Source of the DNA: an uncultured Panacagrimonas sp.
Lineage (GTDB): Bacteria; Pseudomonadota; Gammaproteobacteria; Nevskiales; Nevskiaceae
Assembly: GCA_946481265.1 (NCBI GenBank)
Contig: CAMLNE010000269.1
Location: 1 to 5,942, forward strand
Direction: 5' to 3'
DNA length: 5,942 nucleotides
The translations under genes were made by a program, and so were the position numbers. Under the pieces are notes generated by a model. The model was not told where the DNA came from and searched no databases. It worked only from the letters and a program-made list of their open reading frames with translations. This document shows, piece after piece, positions 1 through 5,137 of this stretch (position 1 is its first letter; the number at the start of each line of letters is the position of its first letter).

Positions 1-47
1 GACAGCGCCACCACCACAACAGGGGTCCAGTACTTCAGGTAGTCCAT
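1..47 (-). CDS. N-terminal start of a probable membrane protein (partial)
   Basis: This is the first 15 codons of a gene that continues past the left edge. It reads MDYLKYWTPVVVVAL, then a partial codon. The ATG (45-47) is preceded by a strong SD, AGGAGA on the minus strand (54-59), with 6 nt spacing, so the start is well supported although the coding piece is very short. The run TPVVVVAL after a short aromatic stretch looks like the beginning of a first membrane helix. Integral-membrane di-iron hydroxylases and desaturases of the AlkB type often begin this way, and such a gene would suit the lipid-oxidation neighbours. That identity is only a guess from 15 residues. The gene lies 107 nt downstream of the first acyl-CoA dehydrogenase on the same strand and could share its transcript. 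Confidence 0.55.
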   Translation of the reverse strand, partial: MDYLKYWTPVVVVAL

Positions 48-66
48 GACGTCTCTCCTGCCAGTC

Positions 67-107
67 GCATCGCTGACGATTCATCTTCTTGGGATCCGTC
101 GCGATGC
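67..107 (-). other. Imperfect hairpin in the leader of the left-edge gene
   Basis: GCATCGC (67-73) and GCGATGC (101-107) are perfect 7-bp inverted arms. After a one-base bulge at 74, GACG (75-78) can pair with CGTC (97-100), giving about 11 bp around an 18-nt loop. On the minus-strand transcript the structure falls between the stop of the acyl-CoA dehydrogenase (155) and the SD of the next gene (54-59), ending 7 nt before that SD. No T-run follows, so it is not a classical intrinsic terminator. It could be an mRNA-stabilising or translational-control stem, or chance pairing in GC-rich DNA. Confidence 0.3.
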
Positions 108-154
108 TGGCGGACCTTGCCGGGCGTGTATCGCCCTGTTGCATGCGCCCCGGC

Positions 155-1378
155 TCAGGCCGCGGCGCGTTTCCCACCGGGTTCGGAGCCCCCGTCCTGC
201 GTCGCGATCGGCCGGATGGTCGAGCCACCCGCGTGCTCGCGGAACAGCGCACGGCCGATGATGTGCTTCATCACCTCGATCGAACCACCGGCGATCTTGA
301 CGATGCGTGCATCCGCATAGGCCCGCGAAATGGGGTATTCCCACATGTAGCCCCAGCCACCGAACAGCTGCAGGCACTCGTCGACCACCTTGCAGTGCAG
401 GTTCGACAGCCACATCTTGGCCATCGCCGCGTCCACTTCGGTCAGCTCGCCCTTCATGAACTGCTCGATGCAGGCATCGGTGAAGACGCGGCCGATCACG
501 GCCTCGGTCTTCAGTTCGGCCAGCTTGAACTGTGTGTTCTGGAAATCCGCGATGGTCTTGCCGAAGGCCTTGCGCTGGGCGGTGTAGTCCACCGTCCACT
601 CGATCACGGTCTCGGCGACGGTCGCCGAGCGGATGGTCTGCGCGAGGCGCTCCTGCGCGAGCTTGGTCATCATCAGCGAGAAGCCCTGGCCCTCTTCGCC
701 GAGCATCGCACTGGCCGGGACGCGCAGGTTCTCGAAGAACAGCTCCGAGGTGTCCTGGCCCTTCATGCCGAGCTTTTCCAGATTCTTGCCGCGCACGAAG
801 CCGGGCAGCTTGGTATCGATCAGGAACAGCGTGATGCCGCGCGCGCCCGGTGTGCTGTCGGTCTTGGTCGCCAGCACCAGCACGTCGCAGAGCTGCCCGT
901 TGGAGATGAAGACTTTCTGGCCGCTGATGACGTAGTCGTCGCCGTCGCGCACGGCACGCGTCTTGATCGCCTTGAGGTCCGAGCCGGCGTGCGGCTCCGT
1001 CATGCCCAGGCTGCCGATGGCCTCGCCCGACACCATCTTGGGCAACCAGTACTTCTTCTGCTCCTCGGTGCCGAACGACTTGACGTAGGTGGACACCAGG
1101 TCGCAGTGGATCAGGAATCCAGGGCCGGTGAAGCCGCTGCGCGCCATCTCCTCGAACACCACGACGTCGAACAGGTAGTCCAGGCCCAGGCCGCCGTATT
1201 CCTCCGGAATCGTGCAGCACAGCATGCCGGCCTCGCCCGCCTTGAGCCAGACCTCGCGTGGAACGATGCCGTCCTCTTCCCACTGCTTGTGGAAAGGGGC
1301 GATCTCCTTCTCGATGAATTTGCGCACCGCGGAGCGGAACATCTCGTGCTCTTCACGGAACAGCCGACGCTCGAACAT
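155..1378 (-). CDS. Acyl-CoA dehydrogenase, long-chain (LCAD) type
   Basis: This 407-residue FAD-dependent enzyme is predicted to oxidise acyl-CoA to trans-2-enoyl-CoA, passing electrons to electron-transfer flavoprotein in the cytoplasm. Visible motifs are the N-terminal helical start EEHEMFRSAVRKF (9-21), PEEYGG (58-63), the flavin/substrate loop MTEPHAGSDL (126-135), RKAFGKTIADFQ (269-280) and QLFGGWGYMWEYPISRAYADARI (337-359). In medium- and short-chain enzymes the catalytic Glu sits in a C-terminal IYEGT motif. Here that motif is IAGGS (362-366), with Gly at the Glu position, while LAQERL (240-245) supplies Glu243. This matches the LCAD/isovaleryl-CoA dehydrogenase arrangement, so the enzyme is probably active. 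A roughly 30-residue Gly/Ala-rich tail follows the core. The start at 1378 was chosen because GGGAG (1385-1389) lies 6 nt upstream and the family begins just before EEHEMF. An in-frame ATG at 1471 would lie upstream of the predicted promoter. Substrate chain length and branching are unknown. Confidence 0.93.
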   Translation of the reverse strand: MFERRLFREEHEMFRSAVRKFIEKEIAPFHKQWEEDGIVPREVWLKAGEAGMLCCTIPEEYGGLGLDYLFDVVVFEEMARSGFTGPGFLIHCDLVSTYVKSFGTEEQKKYWLPKMVSGEAIGSLGMTEPHAGSDLKAIKTRAVRDGDDYVISGQKVFISNGQLCDVLVLATKTDSTPGARGITLFLIDTKLPGFVRGKNLEKLGMKGQDTSELFFENLRVPASAMLGEEGQGFSLMMTKLAQERLAQTIRSATVAETVIEWTVDYTAQRKAFGKTIADFQNTQFKLAELKTEAVIGRVFTDACIEQFMKGELTEVDAAMAKMWLSNLHCKVVDECLQLFGGWGYMWEYPISRAYADARIVKIAGGSIEVMKHIIGRALFREHAGGSTIRPIATQDGGSEPGGKRAAA

Positions 1379-1405
1379 GTGCCGCTCCCAGTCGGAATGG
1401 GGATA

Positions 1406-1434
1406 ATAGTAGGGTACCCTACTAGCTCTGTAAA
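1406..1434 (-). promoter_or_regulatory. Sigma70-like promoter for the first acyl-CoA dehydrogenase
   Basis: On the minus strand TTTACA (1429-1434) is followed after exactly 17 nt by TACTAT (1406-1411). These match the -35 and -10 consensus hexamers at five of six and four of six positions. Transcription would begin near 1399, giving a leader of about 20 nt that carries the GGGAG SD and the ATG at 1378. The promoter lies in the 120-bp gap after the second acyl-CoA dehydrogenase, so the downstream gene or genes can be transcribed independently. An 18-bp palindrome covers most of the spacer and nearly all of the -10, the expected layout for repression by blocking RNA polymerase. Confidence 0.6.
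1407..1424. promoter_or_regulatory. 18-bp perfect palindrome, probable TetR-type operator
   Basis: TAGTAGGGTACCCTACTA is a perfect palindrome with no spacer. It sits inside the predicted promoter of the acyl-CoA dehydrogenase at 155-1378, between and overlapping the -35 and -10 elements. Size and symmetry suit a dimeric TetR-family repressor. Its core TAGGGTACCCTA (1410-1421) matches TATGGTTCCATA (5106-5117), the imperfect palindrome next to the TetR gene, at 9 of 12 positions. That makes the local TetR protein the best candidate ligand. Confidence 0.65.
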
Positions 1435-1448
1435 GGCCTGCGCAGGCC
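1435..1448 (-). terminator. GC-rich palindrome, possible weak terminator after the second acyl-CoA dehydrogenase
   Basis: GGCCTGCGCAGGCC is a perfect 14-bp palindrome, able to form a 5-bp stem with a GCGC loop. In the minus-strand transcript it lies about 50 nt after the stop codon at 1499 and is followed by only three Ts, which are the first bases of the next promoter's -35 element. It might attenuate read-through from the upstream genes. The short stem and T-tract make efficient termination doubtful. Confidence 0.3.
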
Positions 1449-1498
1449 CCGCTCGAGAAGCGCGGCCGCAAGAGTGGTTCCCGGCGCGCGGCCCGCCT

Positions 1499-2644
1499 TC
1501 ACAAACTGCGTGAAATCAGCTCGCGCATGATTTCCGAGGTTCCACCATAGATGCGCTGCACGCGGGCATCCGCGAACAGCCGGCAGATCTCGTATTCGCG
1601 CATGAAGCCGTAGCCGCCATGCAACTGCAGGCAGGCGTCCACCACGCGGCCGTGCATCTCGGTGCACCACAGCTTGGCGGTCGAGGCGTGCAGCGCATCG
1701 AGCTGGCCCAGGACGTGACGCTCCAGGCATTGGTCGGCGAAGGCCCAGCCGACCAGCAGGTCGGCCTTCATATCGGCCAGCTTGTAGCGGGTATTCTGGA
1801 AATCCGCGACCGGCTGGCCGAAGGCCTTGCGGTTGCGCACGTAGTCGACGGTGATGTCGAAGGCACGCTGCGCGGAGGCCATCGACTGGTAGGCGATGAT
1901 CAGGCGCTCCTGCGGAAGCTCGGTCATCAGCGTCGCGAAGCCCGCGCTCTCGACGCCCATGACGTTGCTGGCGGGAACCTCGACCTCGTCGAAGAACATC
2001 TCGGAGGTGTCCGACGACAGGTGACCCAGCTTGTGCAGGTTGCGACCGCGCCGGAAGCCCGGCCGGTCCGTCTCGACCAGGATCAGGCTCATGCCCTTCG
2101 ACCCCGGTGCGTCCGAGGTGCGTGCGACCACGATCACCAGGTCGCAGTGCTGGCCGTTGCTGATGAAGGTCTTGGAGCCGCTGATGCGATAGACGTCGCC
2201 GTCGCGCACCGCGCGCGTCCGGATGCCCTGCAGGTCGCTGCCGGTGCCCGGCTCGGTCATCGCGATCGCGCAGACGGTCTGGCCGCTGGCCATGCGCGGC
2301 AGCCACTTGCGTCGCTGCTCCTCGCTGCCTGCATGCTGGATGTAGCCGCAGCAGACGTCGCTGTGCACGGAGAAATCCGTCATCGGACCGGCGTAGCCGG
2401 CGTAGGCGATCTCCTCCACCACGATGCAGTTGTGCTTGAAGTTTCCGCCGGCGCCGCCGTATTCCTCGGGCAGCTGCGGACACAGCAGGCCGGCCCGGCC
2501 GCCGGCATCCCAGAAGCTGCGATCGACGATGCCGGCCTCCTCCCAGCGCTCGAAATGCGGCGTGATTTCCGCCTTGACGAAGCCGCGCACGGCGTCGCGG
2601 AACATCTCGTGTTCTTCGGAATAGACGGAACGGGGCTTCAGCAC
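1499..2644 (-). CDS. Acyl-CoA dehydrogenase, long-chain (LCAD) type, second copy
   Basis: This 381-residue acyl-CoA dehydrogenase closely resembles the LCAD family along its whole length. Motifs are YSEEHEMFRDAVRGF (8-22), PEEYGG (59-64), AMTEPGTGSDLQGI (128-141), SGSKTFISNGQ (155-165), LPQERL (243-248) with the likely catalytic Glu247, RKAFGQPVADFQNTRYKLADMK (272-293), QLHGGYGFMREYEICRLFADARV (340-362) and IYGGTSEIMRELISRSL at the C-terminus (365-381). The Gly-Gly in IYGGT, where medium-chain enzymes have the catalytic Glu, confirms the LCAD/isovaleryl pattern. The GTG at 2642-2644 is preferred: AGGAGA (2652-2657) lies 7 nt upstream, and the ATG at 2695 has no SD and would add 17 residues unlike the family. 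It lies 82 nt after the FAD oxidoreductase and 120 nt before the other acyl-CoA dehydrogenase, with which it is clearly homologous but well diverged. It may form its own tetramer or a mixed one; the sequence cannot decide. Confidence 0.93.
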   Translation of the reverse strand: MLKPRSVYSEEHEMFRDAVRGFVKAEITPHFERWEEAGIVDRSFWDAGGRAGLLCPQLPEEYGGAGGNFKHNCIVVEEIAYAGYAGPMTDFSVHSDVCCGYIQHAGSEEQRRKWLPRMASGQTVCAIAMTEPGTGSDLQGIRTRAVRDGDVYRISGSKTFISNGQHCDLVIVVARTSDAPGSKGMSLILVETDRPGFRRGRNLHKLGHLSSDTSEMFFDEVEVPASNVMGVESAGFATLMTELPQERLIIAYQSMASAQRAFDITVDYVRNRKAFGQPVADFQNTRYKLADMKADLLVGWAFADQCLERHVLGQLDALHASTAKLWCTEMHGRVVDACLQLHGGYGFMREYEICRLFADARVQRIYGGTSEIMRELISRSL

Positions 2645-2651
2645 GGCGACA

Positions 2652-2657
2652 TCTCCT
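2652..2657 (-). promoter_or_regulatory. SD sequence that fixes a GTG start for the second acyl-CoA dehydrogenase
   Basis: AGGAGA on the minus strand stands 7 nt before GTG (2642-2644). An ATG formed inside this SD is in another frame and stops after four codons. The upstream in-frame ATG at 2695 is preceded by GGTCCGGCTCGCC, which holds no SD. Automated callers that favour ATG could extend this protein wrongly by 17 residues. Confidence 0.7.
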
Positions 2658-2726
2658 GGAGAAAGGAACAAGTGTGGATCGCAACCCTGGTGCATGGCGA
2701 GCCGGACCGCATCGCGTGTGGGTGCC

Positions 2727-4136
2727 TCATGCAGGAACGGCTTCGAGCGGCATCATCGCCTGCAGCTTCCCGAACAGTTCGAGCGCGCTGGTCGCCGCCA
2801 GCTCGGTGCCGATGCCGTGACCGCCGGCCTCGGATGAGGCGAAATACAGGCCCTTCAGCGGACTCACGACCGACGGCCGCTTCTCGTGCACCTGATCGAC
2901 GGTCTGGCCGATGCCGATGATCGCGCCGGTCTCGCCGCACATGCCCTTGATCAGCGAGGGCGGGTCGACCCAGACCTTCTCGACCTTGCCCTGCGCCTCG
3001 GGATAGACCTCGTAGAAGGATCGCATCAGCGATTCGCGCCATTCGTCGATGTGCTCGCGGATGTCCTCGGGACAGGCGTGCAGCGAAGTGATCATCTGCT
3101 TGCCCGGTGGCGCGAGCTTCGCATCGAACTCGGTCGGCGAGCCGAAGCAGCCGCCGATCAGCCGCGGCACCTTGCCGGCCTTCATTTCGTCCGTGACCTT
3201 GCAGGGCGGCGACTGGTCGTCCGGGATGTAGATCACCACCTGCTTGTCGGTGACCTTCTCCGAGAGCAGCACGCGCAGCATCACGCCGTGGCAGGAGTAG
3301 GTCAGGTTCCGGATCCTTTCCACGTATGCCGGCGGGAAATGCTGCTCACCGACCAGGTCGGACACGGTCATCTTGAGGTCGGCATTGCTGATGATCACCG
3401 GCGCGCGGAACACCTCGCCGGCCTCGGTCCTGACGCCGACCGCAGCGCCGTTCTCCACGATGATGCGCTCGACCGGCGTGGCGGTCTTCACGACGCCGCC
3501 GAAGGTCTTGATCGCCTCGATGTAGGCCACGGGAACCGAATAGTTGCCGCCGGACGGGTAAGACGTGGCGCGGTTGGCCATCACGTCGCGGAACGCGCGG
3601 ATGAACTCGGCGGCGCTGGCCACACTCGACGGCACGCAGAAATACTGCGAGACGAAGCTCTCGATGAGCGTGTTCGCCATCCGGTCCTTCGTGAAGCCCT
3701 GCACCCACTGTTCGACAGGCACGTACCAGAGCCGCGAAAGCGCCTCGTCGCCGAGGGTGAACACCGCGTGGAAGAGCCGCTTGAAGTTGTCGCGCTCCTC
3801 CTCCGAGGCCGCCTCGTACATCGACTGCTTCGAATACTTCTTCTGGACCTTGCCGATCTGGATGTACGAGGTGCCGTTGAGGTCGTTCCAGGGGATGGCG
3901 TCGGGCATGCCGACGCGGGTGCAGATCTCCTGCAGCGGGCCGACCTTGCCCAGGCAGTAGAAATGCCATCCCAGGTCCATCACGCAACCCGAGCGGTCAT
4001 ACGAGATGCAGCGCCCGCCGATGAGCTTGTTGCGCTCGAGCATCAGCACCTTCCAGCCGGCATGCGCGAGCAGGGCGCCGATGCCGCCACCCCCGATGCC
4101 GCTGCCGATGACGATCGCGTCGTACTGGGAGGTCAT
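2727..4136 (-). CDS. CrtI/phytoene-desaturase-like FAD-dependent oxidoreductase
   Basis: This 469-residue flavoprotein belongs to the phytoene desaturase / retinol saturase / amine-oxidase-like superfamily. The N-terminus forms a Rossmann fold: AIVIGSGIGGGGIGALLAHAG (7-27), with the dinucleotide motif at 11-20 and ribose-binding Glu34 in LMLER. IGGRCISY (39-46) supplies the second FAD contact. PVERIIVENGAAVGVRTEAG (221-240) and VIISNADLK (247-255) are the family's middle FAD-domain elements. GLYFASSEAGGHGIGTELAATSAL (429-452) is the C-terminal flavin-binding segment typical of CrtI relatives. The length is usual for the group. Members desaturate, saturate or isomerise hydrophobic polyenes and other lipids; this one's substrate is unknown. 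The start ATG follows GGAG (4144-4147) by 7 nt. It is the first gene of the minus-strand series after the TetR gene and precedes two acyl-CoA dehydrogenases, so a role in the same lipid or isoprenoid pathway is inferred. Confidence 0.85.
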   Translation of the reverse strand: MTSQYDAIVIGSGIGGGGIGALLAHAGWKVLMLERNKLIGGRCISYDRSGCVMDLGWHFYCLGKVGPLQEICTRVGMPDAIPWNDLNGTSYIQIGKVQKKYSKQSMYEAASEEERDNFKRLFHAVFTLGDEALSRLWYVPVEQWVQGFTKDRMANTLIESFVSQYFCVPSSVASAAEFIRAFRDVMANRATSYPSGGNYSVPVAYIEAIKTFGGVVKTATPVERIIVENGAAVGVRTEAGEVFRAPVIISNADLKMTVSDLVGEQHFPPAYVERIRNLTYSCHGVMLRVLLSEKVTDKQVVIYIPDDQSPPCKVTDEMKAGKVPRLIGGCFGSPTEFDAKLAPPGKQMITSLHACPEDIREHIDEWRESLMRSFYEVYPEAQGKVEKVWVDPPSLIKGMCGETGAIIGIGQTVDQVHEKRPSVVSPLKGLYFASSEAGGHGIGTELAATSALELFGKLQAMMPLEAVPA

Positions 4137-4382
4137 GTGTGTTCTCCGTAATGGGGATTGCCGCCGTGGCGGCGGCCCGCAGACACCGGGCCGGAGAAGA
4201 CCCTAGGCGTCGCCGTCCGCGGGAAAAAGTCCGGGCCCGTCTACTTAGCCGCAACAACGTTCAGCACGACGGGAGGACACACCGCCAGGACGCAGGAAAC
4301 AGGAGGACGCGCACCGGAACGGATCGCGTCATCGATCCGACGCTGCCGGGACCGATGCCCGGAACCGGCGACCACCCTGGGG
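4137..4382. other. 246-bp intergenic space between the FAD oxidoreductase and the TetR gene
   Basis: No convincing gene is seen here. The side next to the FAD oxidoreductase has its SD (4144-4147) and an inverted repeat GCCGCC-GT-GGCGGC (4160-4173) in the presumed leader. The middle carries an A-rich pentamer (4225-4229) and CGGGCCCG, with no clear -35/-10 pair on the minus strand. The side next to the TetR stop carries two small inverted repeats. The gap is long enough to hold a promoter for the FAD oxidoreductase, but I could not locate one with confidence. The TANGGTNCCNTA motif is absent; a GC-flanked GGAACC at 4361-4366 is the nearest resemblance. Confidence 0.5.
4320..4362 (-). terminator. 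Two inverted repeats downstream of the TetR gene, possible terminator
   Basis: CCGGG (4346-4350) pairs with CCCGG (4358-4362) across 7 nt. CGGATCG (4320-4326) pairs with CGATCCG (4333-4339) across 6 nt. Both follow the TetR stop at 4383 by 20-65 nt in transcript direction. Neither is followed by a T-run, so a Rho-independent terminator is only a weak suggestion. Confidence 0.25.
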
Positions 4383-5051
4383 CTAGGTCTTCGGCTCGAG
4401 GCGCCAGGCGCGCGTGAACAGCGTCACCAGCGATTCCACCGCGTGGCGGCGGCTGGCTGCACGCCGCGACGGCGTCGTCAGCACGTAGCGCCCGGCGCCC
4501 ATCGCCAGGCCGCAGATCTGCGTGACGGCATCCGAAGGCGAGTCGATATCGATCTGTCCGCTGTCCTTGAGCTGCTGCAGGTACTGCACCAGCGGCTCCG
4601 ACACCTCGCGCGAATCGTCCAGCATCGCGCGGCCCAGCTTCGGGAAGCGGCCGGCCTCGGCGATCACCATGCGCAGGACGGCAAGGTATTCGGGATGGGT
4701 GTAGCCGTCGTAGAGGCGGCTGATGATCTCGCGCAGGACGTCCTCGAGCGGCAGCCCGCGATCGACCATCGCACCGAGCCGCTCGCGAACCGACAGCTGC
4801 GCCCGTCGCGCGACCTCGACGAAGAGCTGTTCCTTGGTCTCGAAGTGGCGGTACAGCGTCAGCTTGGCGACCCCCGCTTCGCGCGCGATGCCTTCCATGC
4901 CGGCCGCCTCGAAGCCGCGGGCGATGAAGACCCGCAGCGCGGCGTCGAGGATGCGGCGACGGGCGGCATCGGCCTGGTCGCGGCGCGGCCGGCCGGGCGC
5001 ACGTCTCTGCGGCCGGTCCGTCCCTGCAACCTGTCCTGCCCTGCGTTCCAT
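4383..5051 (-). CDS. TetR/AcrR-family transcriptional regulator
   Basis: This 222-residue protein has the TetR layout. A basic N-terminal arm (GRPRRDQADAARRR, 20-33) leads into the DNA-binding domain ILDAALRVFIARGFEAAGMEGIAREAGVAKLTLYRHFETKEQLF (34-77), with the helix-turn-helix near 51-70 and the hallmark LYRHFxTKExLF. The C-terminal part (about 100-215) is the ligand and dimerisation domain; YLAVLRMVIAEAGRFPKLGRAM (122-143) resembles the AefR-like subgroup. TetR proteins are usually dimeric repressors released by a small hydrophobic ligand, here perhaps an acyl-CoA or related lipid. The gene is divergent from the dienoyl-CoA-reductase-like gene across 86 bp that contain a palindrome of TetR-operator size. 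A related perfect palindrome lies in the promoter of an acyl-CoA dehydrogenase of the cluster. No clear SD precedes the ATG at 5051, so translation may be weak. The basic residues before GRPRR make the exact start slightly uncertain. Confidence 0.92.
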   Translation of the reverse strand: MERRAGQVAGTDRPQRRAPGRPRRDQADAARRRILDAALRVFIARGFEAAGMEGIAREAGVAKLTLYRHFETKEQLFVEVARRAQLSVRERLGAMVDRGLPLEDVLREIISRLYDGYTHPEYLAVLRMVIAEAGRFPKLGRAMLDDSREVSEPLVQYLQQLKDSGQIDIDSPSDAVTQICGLAMGAGRYVLTTPSRRAASRRHAVESLVTLFTRAWRLEPKT

Positions 5052-5105
5052 GCCGCGGATGATGCGGCATCGCCGGATGCGAACGCCCCGCGACGAGTGT
5101 TATCG

Positions 5106-5133
5106 TATGGTTCCATATCATCACTTGGAACCA
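5106..5133. promoter_or_regulatory. Probable TetR operator in the divergent intergenic region
   Basis: TATGGTTCCATA (5106-5117) has 5-bp arms around TT and shares TANGGTNCCNTA with the 18-bp palindrome at 1407-1424. A second related element, TGGAACCA (5126-5133), is centred 18 bp further on and is the exact inverse of TGGTTCCA (5108-5115). The pair forms an 8-bp inverted repeat with a 10-nt spacer. The site lies 5-32 bp before the ATG of the plus-strand reductase (5138), so binding would block its transcription and probably that of the TetR gene. TATCAT (5116-5121) could serve as a -10 for the plus-strand gene, but no good -35 is visible. Confidence 0.5.
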
Positions 5134-5137
5134 GGCC

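Noticed and set aside
122..136. GGGCG/CGCCC inverted repeat after the first acyl-CoA dehydrogenase, considered as a terminator
   Set aside because: Only a 5-bp stem with no T-run on the minus strand; such repeats are expected by chance in GC-rich DNA and it overlaps no other signal.
1379..1471. 31-codon N-terminal extension of the first acyl-CoA dehydrogenase from the ATG at 1471
   Set aside because: The extension would be encoded across the predicted promoter and palindrome, does not look like the family N-terminus, and the ATG at 1378 has a good SD.
1476..1482. GGTTCC sequence after the second acyl-CoA dehydrogenase, considered as a third operator
   Set aside because: It lacks the flanking TA...TA and has no dyad symmetry beyond the core.
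89..1513. Long plus-strand open frame of 474 codons opposite the first acyl-CoA dehydrogenase
   Set aside because: It lies entirely antisense to a protein with clear family motifs, has the His/Arg/Leu/Ala-rich composition typical of GC-rich shadow frames, and shows no recognisable domain.
2886..4151. Plus-strand open frame of 421 codons opposite the FAD oxidoreductase
   Set aside because: It is an antisense shadow of a well-supported flavoprotein, with Asp/His/Arg/Leu-rich low-information sequence and no motif.
4361..4366. GGAACC within CCGGAACCGG, considered as an operator for the FAD oxidoreductase
   Set aside because: Flanks are GC only, it lies more than 200 bp from the start of that gene, and it sits just behind the TetR stop; chance is the simplest explanation.
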